The notes: generated by a model from the sequence alone, not told the origin. Positions 26,414 through 35,600 are shown, counted from the stretch's first letter. The stretch is 64,000 bases of DNA from Hirschia sp964352025 (GCA_964352025.1 CAYGPZ010000007.1:62001-126000); one strand, 5' to 3'. Numbers and translations are program-made.

Positions 26414-27133
26414 ATGACAAAAGATACGCTACCTCGCTACAGGCAACTTGCAGATACGCTTCGTGAAAAGATCACGTCGGGTGCGTTAAAAGCAGGAGAT
26501 GCATTTCCGACTGAAATGGAAATTTGCGCTGATCATTCAGTATCGCGCCACACAGCTCGAGAAGCGCTTCGTATCTTGACCGAGGAACGTTTGATCACAC
26601 GCCGTCGCCGCGCTGGAACTATTGTTGCCGCGCCTGGTTCACCAACATTTGCTCAACCCATTGGTGACTTTGATTCTATTCTTCAATACGCCCGCGAAGC
26701 GAGACTTATCATCAATGATGAAGGTATTTGCGATGAATACGGAATTGAACGCTTCGATCTGGTTGGAGACTTCAAATGGTTTCGAGGCATTCGAGCCGTC
26801 GGCGACCAGCCCCCTCAAGCTATCACAGTAGTAACGGTACGCGCCGATATTGCGCCAGAAAACAAAGACGTCATGAACTCTCTGACGGGTCCAATTTCTG
26901 AGTGGATTGAAAAAAACAAAGAAGAGAGCGTCAAAAACGTAACTCAACGCATGGAAGCCGTCGCACTGACAACAGATCAAGCAAAATTGCTAGATGTGGA
27001 ACCTAAAAGCCCGGCTTTGCGAACTGTTCGACGTTATTCCAATGCTGCGGAGGAAACTTTCCTGGTATCAGAAAGCTTCCACCCAGCGAACAGATTTGCT
27101 TACGAAATCAACTTAACGCGGACGAATGGTTAG
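26414..27133 (+). CDS. GntR-family regulator 2, HutC/UTRA type
   Basis: 239 residues: winged helix with LPRYRQLADTLREKITSGALKAGDAFPTE and HSVSRHTAREALRILTEERLITRRRRAGTIV, then a UTRA domain. It is co-transcribed with the CoA-transferase, directly downstream of operator site 4, the layout expected of an autoregulated local repressor. This makes it the slightly better candidate for the island operator than regulator 1. Its stop overlaps the stop of the convergent VOC gene by 4 bp. Confidence 0.88.
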   Translation: MTKDTLPRYRQLADTLREKITSGALKAGDAFPTEMEICADHSVSRHTAREALRILTEERLITRRRRAGTIVAAPGSPTFAQPIGDFDSILQYAREARLIINDEGICDEYGIERFDLVGDFKWFRGIRAVGDQPPQAITVVTVRADIAPENKDVMNSLTGPISEWIEKNKEESVKNVTQRMEAVALTTDQAKLLDVEPKSPALRTVRRYSNAAEETFLVSESFHPANRFAYEINLTRTNG

Positions 27134-28224
27134 TTCAGTTTTTCATAGATTTCCAAACGACCACCATCGGGTGCCGCAAGTGAAACGATCTTAACTTCAC
27201 CTATGCCAACGAGCGAAAGCGTCTCCATATCTGTCAGAAATTCCCCGCCACGCTGGGTAATCGCTGCCATTGTCGCTTCTAAATCTTCAACAGGCCAACG
27301 CGAAACTGATAGACCATAATTGTAAGGCAACGCTTTTGCTGACAAATCACTGCCGCTCGCGCCCTCAAACTTCACAAGCTCAACAGACCCATCATTTATG
27401 CCTTGAGGGTGTAAGATATAAACATCCCGCGGCACCTGAGTTGCGGTTTCAAACGGCAGTCCGAGCACATTTGGTCCTGCAACCTTACTCACTCCATTGT
27501 GCTCAAGATAGGCTGACATCCCAAGTACACCTTGAAAGAACTCGCGCGAAGCATCCATATCCCGAACCATTTGGGTACAGTTGAATGAGCGGCTCATTAC
27601 TTTGAGGTTTGGCCACCCTTCTAAGGTCGGTTTTAAACGTTCGATAAAGGCGACGCGCACGCCATCTGGGCCACGCGCAATCCACTCAATCACTTCAAAA
27701 GGACCAAATACATACTGGATAGGCTCTGAGTCACCCTGCCATCCTCGATCAATCATCTTCTGACGAAGATCACGCAGTCCAAGGACCCGAACATTCAGGT
27801 CGAAATATCCACCGGTATCCCACGGACGATCATCGACGCGAATATAATCTTGCTCAACACCATCCAGCTCGACAAAACGTATACTGCCCTTTGTGGAACC
27901 AATATTCGCGAATACAGTTTCCTGCCCTGTAGCCGTTGCAGGCATTCCCCACAATTTGTGCAAGGCGGGATCTATAGGAGAGGTTTCACGCTCTTCCCAA
28001 CCAGCATCCTCAGTTAGAAACGCCCGCCATTGATCGATGTTTCGGGTGGTAATGACAAGCTCACTCCAACCTGTCAGACCCGTCTCGGGTCCATCAGGTA
28101 TAGAGAAATCTTTCTTTTCTACAGCTACATGTTCACCATCATGACTAACTTCCGATGGTGCAATATCTGCCTGATTACAAGACGCAATGGCACAACAAAG
28201 TAAGCTTAGAAAAATCGCTCGCAT
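27130..28224 (-). CDS. VOC-family lipoprotein 1
   Basis: 364 residues: a short signal with lipobox (CAIASC) and then two VOC (glyoxalase/extradiol dioxygenase fold) modules, visible as WSELVITTRNIDQWRAFLTEDAGW at about 55-80 and SRSFNCTQMVRDMDASREFFQGVLGM at about 215-240. The C-terminus LEIYEKLN carries the usual metal-ligand Glu position. The predicted lipidated, periplasm-facing location is unusual for VOC enzymes. It overlaps lipoprotein 2 by one base. Reaction unknown; ring-cleaving or isomerising metal chemistry, or ligand binding, are possible. Confidence 0.75.
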   Translation of the reverse strand: MRAIFLSLLCCAIASCNQADIAPSEVSHDGEHVAVEKKDFSIPDGPETGLTGWSELVITTRNIDQWRAFLTEDAGWEERETSPIDPALHKLWGMPATATGQETVFANIGSTKGSIRFVELDGVEQDYIRVDDRPWDTGGYFDLNVRVLGLRDLRQKMIDRGWQGDSEPIQYVFGPFEVIEWIARGPDGVRVAFIERLKPTLEGWPNLKVMSRSFNCTQMVRDMDASREFFQGVLGMSAYLEHNGVSKVAGPNVLGLPFETATQVPRDVYILHPQGINDGSVELVKFEGASGSDLSAKALPYNYGLSVSRWPVEDLEATMAAITQRGGEFLTDMETLSLVGIGEVKIVSLAAPDGGRLEIYEKLN

Positions 28225-29396
28225 TATTCATTTACCTCTTCAAATGCCTCAACAAGAAATTCATTCGATGCCAGAAATGTAGCAACACGAATTTTACCAT
28301 GAATTGGATCGTCGATTTGAATTGGCTCGTGAACAATCGTCGTCCCTGCAGACTGTGCATTTGACATCACGGTATCCAAGCTCTTCACCGGAAATGACCA
28401 CATTCCAATTCCACGATTAGGCACACGTGGCGGTGCATTGCCTTCAATTCCATCCACGTTTTTAAAGTCGACAAACAGCATATGACCACCTGAACCATAT
28501 CCTTTTGCCGCCAAAATTGCGAAACGAAATTCAGAGCCATTAGGCAGACTCATTGCACCATCGGCCCCCGCACTTTTGAAGATACTATCTCTGCGGATTT
28601 CTAACCCTAAAACATCAGTGTAGAATGCTAATACAGGCTCTGATTCATCAACCACTTGCGCAGAATAGCCAGGACCTCCCAGAACACCATCTGTGTCGAT
28701 TGCACCTAATGGATCCATGCCAACGCGGGTAATACCAACGCCATGCACAAAGTCTGGTGCGTCAAAAATTGTTTCTTGAATCTCGTACATTGATCCATCT
28801 AGACGCGGCACTTCGTAGATCTCGTGCTCGTTTCGCGCCCCAAATCCAAGACCACGAATTTTGGCGTCCAGTGCGACATTATCCATGTTTGGAAAGCCCA
28901 TTGAAAATCCACCATAAGATCGTGAATCCCAAGATGCATGGACATGAGGTGTTGCTTTGTTCAGCAATAATACTCGGATACTCATTGCTTCCCGCCCATT
29001 TACGAGAGCATTTGGCCGGGTAAGACTATACTCCTGCCAATCAACATCGTCGGGAACAGCCCATAAAGCACGTTGATTATCTTTAGTCTCTGATGAGATG
29101 TCGAAGGGGCCGGTCAGTGTCATGCCCATGCCATCAACATAGAAACGCTTTGTTCCTTCTAGGTCAGTCGTCGAGAGCGTCACCGTTTGAAGCGGAAGAG
29201 CAAGTGCATCAGCCTTTGAACTTTTGGGCGACATTGAATCAAGTGGATTGAAGCCTTCAGCAACTTTTACATCCGATGCGCTTTCTTCAACAGGCGCTGC
29301 ACTTTGACTTTCTTGATCCTTCTTTGGTTCGCATGCCACAAGCCCGATTATAATGAGCGATGCGGCTATGCCAAATACATGTTTATTCATGGCCAA
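28224..29396 (-). CDS. VOC-family lipoprotein 2
   Basis: 390 residues: a signal with lipobox (LVAC at about 19-22), a Glu/Ser-rich linker and two VOC modules (TVTLSTTDLEGTKRFYVDGMGM and SAQVVDESEPVLAFYTDVLGLEI). FLVEAFEEVNE at the end has the Glu typical of the last VOC metal ligand. It is paralogous to its neighbour on either side. All three genes read leftward from operator site 5, so three exported two-module VOC proteins are made together. Confidence 0.75.
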   Translation of the reverse strand: MAMNKHVFGIAASLIIIGLVACEPKKDQESQSAAPVEESASDVKVAEGFNPLDSMSPKSSKADALALPLQTVTLSTTDLEGTKRFYVDGMGMTLTGPFDISSETKDNQRALWAVPDDVDWQEYSLTRPNALVNGREAMSIRVLLLNKATPHVHASWDSRSYGGFSMGFPNMDNVALDAKIRGLGFGARNEHEIYEVPRLDGSMYEIQETIFDAPDFVHGVGITRVGMDPLGAIDTDGVLGGPGYSAQVVDESEPVLAFYTDVLGLEIRRDSIFKSAGADGAMSLPNGSEFRFAILAAKGYGSGGHMLFVDFKNVDGIEGNAPPRVPNRGIGMWSFPVKSLDTVMSNAQSAGTTIVHEPIQIDDPIHGKIRVATFLASNEFLVEAFEEVNE

Positions 29397-29435
29397 TGTC
29401 CTTCCCCGAAACAGCCCATTGATTGAGCCTTATTT

Positions 29436-30554
29436 TTAGTTATCTACTTTTTCCAATTTGAATTCCGTTATTGGCGTGTGGGTCAATTCCGGTTGTTCCA
29501 AAATTTGCCAACTTACCCCGTCAGGCCCCACGAAGAAAAAACTATCTTCGCCAAATTCATTCTTCATGCGCTTAGTTGGGTTCAGCCCATGGTCTTCAGC
29601 CAACTTATGAACCATCGACATGTTGGGCGTGAACAATGTGTGCATTGTGATACCAAGCTCACCAATTCTTTGGTCATCAGATCGGTCACGTACAAAGTCT
29701 GGATCACGCGCCGTAAAGAATTTCATTTTTCCGCATATATTGTTGGGAGAAACAAAACCTCGATACCAATGCGCGACACCATTGCCCATCTGAAACACTT
29801 CTTGAGGACCTTTTAGCCAGTCTCCATCAAGCACTGGCTCGTTTTCAGAAATAAACCCCAAAACATCTTCATAATATTGAGTCACCTCACCCATTTCACC
29901 TTTAATAATGAAATCGTTGTGAGTTATTTCACTCGTCTGTAAATCGGCATCAGATATCGTTCCATACCCCGGGATGACATACCCATAACGCTGATAAAAT
30001 ATGTGATTAAATTCCTGCCCGTGCACAGCCATCTCACGTACACCGACCCGACGCGTCGCGATTGAATAAGCTCCCTCATCCAGATCATAAAGGTCATCAT
30101 ATACCGGCTTCGTTGAAAAAACGGGGACTTCACTTTCATTCCGCATATCTTCAAATGTATCGTGAAGTCGGAAGATATCCTTGGTTCTCATAACCGCGAT
30201 GCGTTGCCCGATTGTTTCAGGCGGGGAATAACCAACTCCATTTCCTAGAGGCGTTTCCCAATCAATCAGACGAATTAGACCATGTGTATCAATATCACCA
30301 TTTTGAAGTCGATAAACTTTAGCCGCACTCTCTACGCCGTAAATCCTATTTGATTGATTAGCGGTGAGCTTGGACGTTTTGACGACTTCAAAACCAAACT
30401 CAGAAAAATACTCTAACGATTTTTCCGCGTCTCCTACGCCAACGACAACCTCATATACACCAGAAATTCCGGTATCCGGTCTTTCATCGGCCCAAGATGG
30501 GGCACAAAAACAAATACTTATCGATAGTATCAAAGAGCATAGAAGACGTTGCAT
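29436..30554 (-). CDS. Exported VOC-family protein 3
   Basis: About 372 residues starting at MQRLLCSL behind AAGGAGAGATC; the ATG 21 bp earlier lacks a ribosome-binding site. A signal peptide ends near PSWADE without a clear lipobox, so it is probably soluble in the periplasm. The first VOC module begins GVYEVVVGVGDAEKSLEYFSEFGFEV; the second includes VTQYYEDVLGFISENEPVLDG. It is the first gene of the exported VOC operon, 26 bp downstream of operator site 5. Substrate unknown. Confidence 0.76.
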   Translation of the reverse strand: MQRLLCSLILSISICFCAPSWADERPDTGISGVYEVVVGVGDAEKSLEYFSEFGFEVVKTSKLTANQSNRIYGVESAAKVYRLQNGDIDTHGLIRLIDWETPLGNGVGYSPPETIGQRIAVMRTKDIFRLHDTFEDMRNESEVPVFSTKPVYDDLYDLDEGAYSIATRRVGVREMAVHGQEFNHIFYQRYGYVIPGYGTISDADLQTSEITHNDFIIKGEMGEVTQYYEDVLGFISENEPVLDGDWLKGPQEVFQMGNGVAHWYRGFVSPNNICGKMKFFTARDPDFVRDRSDDQRIGELGITMHTLFTPNMSMVHKLAEDHGLNPTKRMKNEFGEDSFFFVGPDGVSWQILEQPELTHTPITEFKLEKVDN

Positions 30555-30579
30555 GATCTCTCCTTTAAAAGACATGCAA

Positions 30580-30595
30580 AAATGATATATCTTTT
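30580..30595. promoter_or_regulatory. Island palindrome, site 5 (AAATGATATATCTTTT)
   Basis: Full consensus match directly upstream of the three-gene exported VOC operon (leftward). Confidence 0.72.
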
Positions 30596-30619
30596 AATGG
30601 AAATGAAAAGCCCTTTAGG

Positions 30620-31789
30620 CTAAATTACGTTTTTCGATTTGAGGCTAGCAATAGCTTCGTCGGACAATCCAGCTCCACCGGCGATCTCTTCGCTATGTTC
30701 TCCCATTGTAGGAATAGCACTATTTGGACGCGGAGGTTCTTCTCTGAATTTTATCGGAGGACCTATATGCTTATACCCGTCAGAATCCGTGAACACCATT
30801 TCACGTTCTTTTGTAAATGGATCATCCATGGCTTCAGAAATGCTCCGAACCCATGACCAACAACAATCAACATCTGCAAGGAAAGCCTGCCATTCCTTCA
30901 AAGTTTTAGTCTGGAATGTGGTCTTGAAGAATTCTCTTAGAGGCGCTTGATCCGGCCCCGGTTCTACCTTCGCGTATTCGAGAAACTCAGGCTTACCCAG
31001 CGCGTTCAGTAGGTTTGATGCAAACTTAACTTCAGATCCACCCAGAATGATAAACTCACCATCTGATGTTTCATAAAGATTATACATCGCGCTGCCACCA
31101 AAGCTGCGCATGTTTTTCGCGACTGGCGGTTTGTTATCGCCCCAAGTCGGCCCCAATACATTCGGCGTCCAAGCAAGACAGGCATCATACATGGCGATAT
31201 CTACGTAATCACCTTTACCCGTTTGTTGCATACGATAAAGCGCCATCATAATACCTGACATCGCCATCAAAGACGCCGTGAGATCAGCAACTGGCATGTT
31301 TGGCATTGCAGGCTTATTATCTTCCAGCCCCCGATTAAAATCGACAATGCCGGTCATCCCCTGCACTGTCATATCGTGCGCAGGTTTCAAAGCTAATGAA
31401 CTGTCCTGCCCAAAGGCAGATATGGAACAATATACCAGCTTCTCATTCATCGCTTTTAGCGTGTCGTAATCAACACCTAAACGTTTCACGACACCGGGCC
31501 TAAATGCTTCAACAACGACGTCTGCTTCTTTAGCTAATTCATAAAAGAGCTTTTTACCGTCTTCATCTTTTAAATTCAGCTTTAGACTACGTTTTCCGCG
31601 CGCAATATTTCTGAACCAAACAGACACACCATCATCAGTCTTCTGTCCGATTTCACGCGTCGGCTCACCCAGACCATTTGCTGGCTCAATCATTATGACA
31701 TCAGCGCCGTGATCAGCCATCATCATCGTCATATGAGGTCCGGGCAAGAAAGCTGATAGATCGAGTACTTTAAGGCCTGCAAGCTTCAT
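30620..31789 (-). CDS. CaiB/BaiF (class III) CoA-transferase 1
   Basis: 389 residues: LKVLDLSAFLPGPHMTMMMADHGADVIMIE at the start, VVVEAFRPGVVKRLGVDY near 90-108, and the catalytic aspartate D169 in MPVADLTASLMA, at the same number as in formyl-CoA transferase. It moves CoA between carboxylic acids without energy cost. It overlaps CoA-transferase 2 by one base and is the last gene of the CitE-MaoC-acyl-CoA dehydrogenase-CaiB2-CaiB1 operon. Two adjacent family members may form a heteromer, as known for some succinyl-CoA-dependent transferases. Confidence 0.88.
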   Translation of the reverse strand: MKLAGLKVLDLSAFLPGPHMTMMMADHGADVIMIEPANGLGEPTREIGQKTDDGVSVWFRNIARGKRSLKLNLKDEDGKKLFYELAKEADVVVEAFRPGVVKRLGVDYDTLKAMNEKLVYCSISAFGQDSSLALKPAHDMTVQGMTGIVDFNRGLEDNKPAMPNMPVADLTASLMAMSGIMMALYRMQQTGKGDYVDIAMYDACLAWTPNVLGPTWGDNKPPVAKNMRSFGGSAMYNLYETSDGEFIILGGSEVKFASNLLNALGKPEFLEYAKVEPGPDQAPLREFFKTTFQTKTLKEWQAFLADVDCCWSWVRSISEAMDDPFTKEREMVFTDSDGYKHIGPPIKFREEPPRPNSAIPTMGEHSEEIAGGAGLSDEAIASLKSKNVI

Positions 31790-32931
31790 TATTTGATCAA
31801 CTCTTCTGAGTGCTCACCCATTTTTGGTGCGCGATTTAACTTGGGACGTTCGCCATTCACACGGAATGGAGAAGACAATGTACGTATTCCATTTTCCGCA
31901 TCAGGGTGCGCTATGTCAGATGTCATTTCAACATGCTGTACATACGGACTATCCAAAGCTTCTGCGATGTCCATAACTGGTGCAAACGGCACGTGCCCAC
32001 CAAGTAATTCCATCCATTCAGCGGTGGAACGCTGCATCATAACAGCGTCCACCTCTGATGTGAGGACCTCAAGATTTTCGCGTCGCGCGGGGATAGTCGC
32101 AAAGCGTTCATCATTTTCAAGGCCCGTAGCACCCGATAATTTACACCAGAGGCTCCAGAACTTTGGAGTCTGACACATAAGAAGTCCCCATCCATCAGCA
32201 GTCTTTATAGTCTGGCTGGGTGCAATTGATGGATGAGCGCCACGAGGTAATCGCCCTGTTTTGTGTTTTTGGTTCAAATACCATGTGGCTGGGTAGGACA
32301 ATTGATGAAGGGCTGTATCGAAAAGACAGACATCGACATCGCACCCTTCACCAGTGCGGGAGGAATTCAGTATTCCAGCAAGCAATGAAGTCGCCATATG
32401 ACTTCCAGTGTGGAAATCCACCATAGAAAGCCCAAATCGAACAGGTGGACCATCTGGCTCACCAGTCATAGACATAAACCCTGCTTCGGCTTGCATCAGA
32501 TAGTCATATCCGGGCCATGCAGCGCGCTCAGACTTTCGCCCATACGCAGACAAATGCGCACAAACAATCTTAGGATTTATAGCTTTCAAATGCTCATATG
32601 TAATCTTGAGCTTTTCGGGCTGATCACCACGTAGGTTATTGGCCACAGCATCAGCTGTTTTTACAAGCTCTTCAAAATCTTTACGGCCCTGCTCAGACTT
32701 CAAATCAAGCGTCACAGACTTTTTCCCTAAGGAGAATGTCTGGTAAAATTCGCTATCTTTGTCACCCAGCATATAGGGGCCGACTGATCGCGAAACATCT
32801 CCGCCGCGACCAGCATCTTCCACTTTAATTACTTCAGCGCCCAAATCAGCAAGAAGCATAGTCCCATAAGGTCCGGCACCATACTGCTCGACTGAGAGTA
32901 TTCTAACGCCTTCGAGTAATTTCGTGGTCAT
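31789..32931 (-). CDS. CaiB/BaiF (class III) CoA-transferase 2
   Basis: 380 residues with the family pattern VRILSVEQYGAGPYGTMLLADLGAEVIKVE, a NNLRGDQPEKLKI segment in place of the usual 'NFRPG', and catalytic D172 in LSMVDFHTGSHMA. It lies 16 nt after the acyl-CoA dehydrogenase gene. With its neighbour it probably activates the dicarboxylate that the dehydrogenase, hydratase and lyase of the same operon process. Confidence 0.88.
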   Translation of the reverse strand: MTTKLLEGVRILSVEQYGAGPYGTMLLADLGAEVIKVEDAGRGGDVSRSVGPYMLGDKDSEFYQTFSLGKKSVTLDLKSEQGRKDFEELVKTADAVANNLRGDQPEKLKITYEHLKAINPKIVCAHLSAYGRKSERAAWPGYDYLMQAEAGFMSMTGEPDGPPVRFGLSMVDFHTGSHMATSLLAGILNSSRTGEGCDVDVCLFDTALHQLSYPATWYLNQKHKTGRLPRGAHPSIAPSQTIKTADGWGLLMCQTPKFWSLWCKLSGATGLENDERFATIPARRENLEVLTSEVDAVMMQRSTAEWMELLGGHVPFAPVMDIAEALDSPYVQHVEMTSDIAHPDAENGIRTLSSPFRVNGERPKLNRAPKMGEHSEELIK

Positions 32932-32947
32932 GACACTCTGTCTCCAA

Positions 32948-34135
32948 TTAGACTGGGTTACGTTTTACAAGCTGCTTGGAAATAATGATGCGCTGCATTT
33001 CATTGGTTCCCTCACCGATACACATAAGTGGTGCATCGCGGTAAAGACGCTCAATTGGGTATTCTTTTGAGTAGCCGTAACCACCGTGAATACGCATTGC
33101 TTCAGTTGCACAGTAAACAGCTGTTTCAGACGCAAAATACTTTGCCATACCAGCTTCCATATCTACACGTTCACCAGCATCATAAAGGCGCGCTGAATCT
33201 TCAACGAGCAATTCAGCTGCACGCGTCTTAGCTGCCATTTCACCTAGTTTCAGCTGTATAGCCTGGTGCTCACAGATTGGCTTGCCCATTGTTTTACGTG
33301 ACTGCGCATAAGCAACAGATTCGGCCAAAGCACGCTTAGCAATACCTACAGAACGAGCAGCAACATTGATACGACCGATTTCAAGACCACCTGTGGCCAT
33401 GTAGAAGCCTTTGCCCTCTTCACCGCCGACCAAACAAAGTTCAGCATCACACTCATAGTCTTTGTAGATCAACTCACCGGAATCAATGCCTTTATAGCCA
33501 AGCTTTTCAAGCTTCTTACCGTTCGTCACACCCGGAAGAGGCTCACCAGTAGCAGGGTCTTTTGTCTGAGTAATCAGAATAGACATACCCTTGTAACGCG
33601 GGTCTGCATCCGGGTCAGTTTTAACGAAAAGAGCAATACATGAACCTTCAATACAGTTCGTGATCCAAGTTTTCGCGCCTTCAACAACGTATTTGTCGCC
33701 AACGCGTGTCGCCTTAGTTTTAATCGCTTGAAGATCAGTACCTGCATCAGGCTCTGTCAAACCAAGAGCACCACGAATTTCACCTGTCGCAAAGCGAGGC
33801 AACCAGTGTTCTTTTTGCTTTTGTGTACCAAATTTTTGGACGATCATCGCCATCATCAAGTGTGAGTTAAACACACCAGACAAGCTCATCCACTCGGACG
33901 AAATCAGTGTCACGATCTTTGAGTACAAAGACGCTGACATGCCTAGGCCGCCAAATTCAGGTTCAATCAACGCACCAAAGAGACCAAGCTCTTTCATGTC
34001 TTCAACGAGCTCATGAGGATATTCATCATCATGCTCAAGCTGCATAGTTGCAGGCTTAACTTTTTGATTTAGCCATTTCTCGATTGAATCGAGGATCATG
34101 ACTTCTTCTTCTGGGGTCATTGCTTCATCGGTCAT
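32948..34135 (-). CDS. Acyl-CoA dehydrogenase
   Basis: 395 residues with all standard landmarks: LGLTEPDAGTDLQAIKT for FAD binding, VEGAKTWITN, GGYGYSKEYPIERLYRD and a GEGTNEMQR segment with the catalytic base at about E375. It oxidises a CoA thioester to the alpha-beta unsaturated form. In an operon with a mesaconyl-CoA hydratase-like MaoC protein and a CitE-type lyase, a methylsuccinyl-CoA- or glutaryl-CoA-type substrate is a reasonable guess, not a proof. Confidence 0.92.
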   Translation of the reverse strand: MTDEAMTPEEEVMILDSIEKWLNQKVKPATMQLEHDDEYPHELVEDMKELGLFGALIEPEFGGLGMSASLYSKIVTLISSEWMSLSGVFNSHLMMAMIVQKFGTQKQKEHWLPRFATGEIRGALGLTEPDAGTDLQAIKTKATRVGDKYVVEGAKTWITNCIEGSCIALFVKTDPDADPRYKGMSILITQTKDPATGEPLPGVTNGKKLEKLGYKGIDSGELIYKDYECDAELCLVGGEEGKGFYMATGGLEIGRINVAARSVGIAKRALAESVAYAQSRKTMGKPICEHQAIQLKLGEMAAKTRAAELLVEDSARLYDAGERVDMEAGMAKYFASETAVYCATEAMRIHGGYGYSKEYPIERLYRDAPLMCIGEGTNEMQRIIISKQLVKRNPV

Positions 34136-34144
34136 GATCGTCTC

Positions 34145-34666
34145 CTAATAATTTCCAACTTTGTCTTCAACGGCATTGCCGCGAGACGGGATCAACATGT
34201 TACGCACAAATGTGCAGACCATTTTGTCATCTTGGTTGTAACCACGGGTCACAATCGTCACGATGCCTTGGCCCGGACGTGATTTGCTCTCACGCTTTTT
34301 AAGGACTTCACTCTCACCAACGATCGTGTCACCAGCAAAAACAGGCGCAGTGAATTTCACTTCGTCCATTCCAAGGTTGGCTATCGCTTTTTGGGAGCAG
34401 TCAGTTACGCTCATACCGATAAGAAGAGCTAGCGTGTAAGGTGACACGACAAGGTTCTTTTTAAACTCAGAAGCTTTTGCAAACTCTGCATCAAAATGCA
34501 TTGGGTGCGTATTCATCGTCATCAAAGTGAAGAGATGATTATCGTACTCAGTCACTGTTTTACCAGGACGGTGCTCGTAAATGTCACCCTCTTTGAAATC
34601 TTCATAGTAGCGACCAAATGTTTCGCGATATCGGTTTGGCGCGACTTCTTTCCAGTTCTGAACCAT
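34145..34666 (-). CDS. MaoC-like hydratase, mesaconyl-CoA hydratase type
   Basis: About 173 residues from an ATG at 34666 with an AAGGAAAAACA ribosome-binding site; the longer reading enters the lyase gene. Hot-dog fold with RYYEDFKEGDIYEHRPGKTVTEYDNHLFTLMTMNTHPMHFDAEFA. The catalytic His-containing segment is present, while the classical SGD of crotonyl-CoA hydratases is replaced by TMN, as I recall for the mesaconyl-CoA hydratase branch. It would hydrate a branched unsaturated dicarboxyl-CoA, whose product the adjacent CitE-type lyase can split. Confidence 0.82.
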   Translation of the reverse strand: MVQNWKEVAPNRYRETFGRYYEDFKEGDIYEHRPGKTVTEYDNHLFTLMTMNTHPMHFDAEFAKASEFKKNLVVSPYTLALLIGMSVTDCSQKAIANLGMDEVKFTAPVFAGDTIVGESEVLKKRESKSRPGQGIVTIVTRGYNQDDKMVCTFVRNMLIPSRGNAVEDKVGNY

Positions 34667-34676
34667 TGTTTTTCCT

Positions 34677-35498
34677 TTATCCTTGTGAGGCTTTTGCCAA
34701 AATTCTTTGTGCTGCGAGGATAACTGGTCGATCCACAAGTTTTCCCTTGTGAAGCACCGCTCCGCCTTGCGCTTTTTTTAGTGATTCAATGATTGCTTTC
34801 GCATCTGTGATTTCTTCTTCACTCGGCGTGAAGACGCCGTTGACGCCGTCTACCTGTTTAGGGTGAATACAAGTGCGCCCTGCAAATCCAAATGCTTTGA
34901 CTTTTGTTGTCGTTTCAACAAGCCCGGCACTGTCCTGAACATCGAGGAATGGAACGTCATAAGCAGGAACACCCGCCTCACCACATGCAGCTGCAATAGT
35001 TCCGCGAGCTGTTAGCATTGCATCCCAGTTGGAAAGATCAGCACCAAGGCTAGCGCTATAGTCGGCACCACCAAATAGAACACCGCCGCCACAAGCAGCC
35101 GCGATTGGGTAGGCTTCTTTTAGACCACGTCCGCTTTCAATGACGCCGATGATTGGAAATTCATTTCCCAATGCTTCAGCGACGATCTCGACATCAACAC
35201 CGGTTTCAGCTTTAGGGATCATGACAAAGTCAGGTTTTGCATTCGACTTTGCCAATGCAGCGATATCTGCACAACCTGTTGCAGATCTAGGGCTATTGAT
35301 ACGAATTCCCGCTAAAACATTATCATCTCGAGAAGATAGCCACTCAAGCGTCGCCTCGCGGGCACTATCTTTATCTTCAGGTAGCACTGCATCTTCCAGA
35401 TCAATGATTATGGTATCAGCGCCACTCGCTGCCGCTTTATCAAAGCGGTCAGAGCGCGCACCAGGCACAAAAAGCAAAGATCTAAAAGTGTGTGTCAT
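34677..35498 (-). CDS. HpcH/HpaI-CitE family CoA-ester lyase (malyl/citramalyl-CoA lyase-like)
   Basis: 273 residues: RSLLFVPGARSDRFDKAAASGADTIIIDLEDAV, IGVIESGRGL with a metal-ligand Glu, LFGGADYSASLG with a metal-ligand Asp, and FAGRTCIHPKQV at the C-terminal side. It cleaves beta-hydroxyacyl-CoA esters such as malyl-, methylmalyl- or citramalyl-CoA into acyl-CoA plus glyoxylate or pyruvate. It heads the leftward operon with the MaoC hydratase, so hydratase and lyase form a coherent two-step module. Confidence 0.88.
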   Translation of the reverse strand: MTHTFRSLLFVPGARSDRFDKAAASGADTIIIDLEDAVLPEDKDSAREATLEWLSSRDDNVLAGIRINSPRSATGCADIAALAKSNAKPDFVMIPKAETGVDVEIVAEALGNEFPIIGVIESGRGLKEAYPIAAACGGGVLFGGADYSASLGADLSNWDAMLTARGTIAAACGEAGVPAYDVPFLDVQDSAGLVETTTKVKAFGFAGRTCIHPKQVDGVNGVFTPSEEEITDAKAIIESLKKAQGGAVLHKGKLVDRPVILAAQRILAKASQG

Positions 35499-35510
35499 GA
35501 ATCATTCCAA

Positions 35511-35535
35511 ATTTAATTGTCCGGACAAATTAAAT
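35511..35535. promoter_or_regulatory. Large dyad centred on TGTCCGGACA
   Basis: ATTTAATTGTCC and GGACAAATTAAAT form a near-perfect 25-bp dyad (one-base bulge) just upstream of the CitE-type lyase start. The TGTCCGGACA core also occurs at the PrpD2 start, 25071. Possible second operator or promoter-proximal site. Confidence 0.5.
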
Positions 35536-35556
35536 CGAGAATGGCAAAAGGTCAAC

Positions 35557-35572
35557 AAAAGATATATCAAAA
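35557..35572. promoter_or_regulatory. Island palindrome, site 6, degenerate (AAAAGATATATCAAAA)
   Basis: The GATATATC core is intact but the flanks are poor. It lies upstream of the five-gene CitE-CaiB operon, where a site is expected by analogy with the other operons. Confidence 0.5.
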
Positions 35573-35600
35573 TATATTTTACCGCCGTCTCGATCACAAA

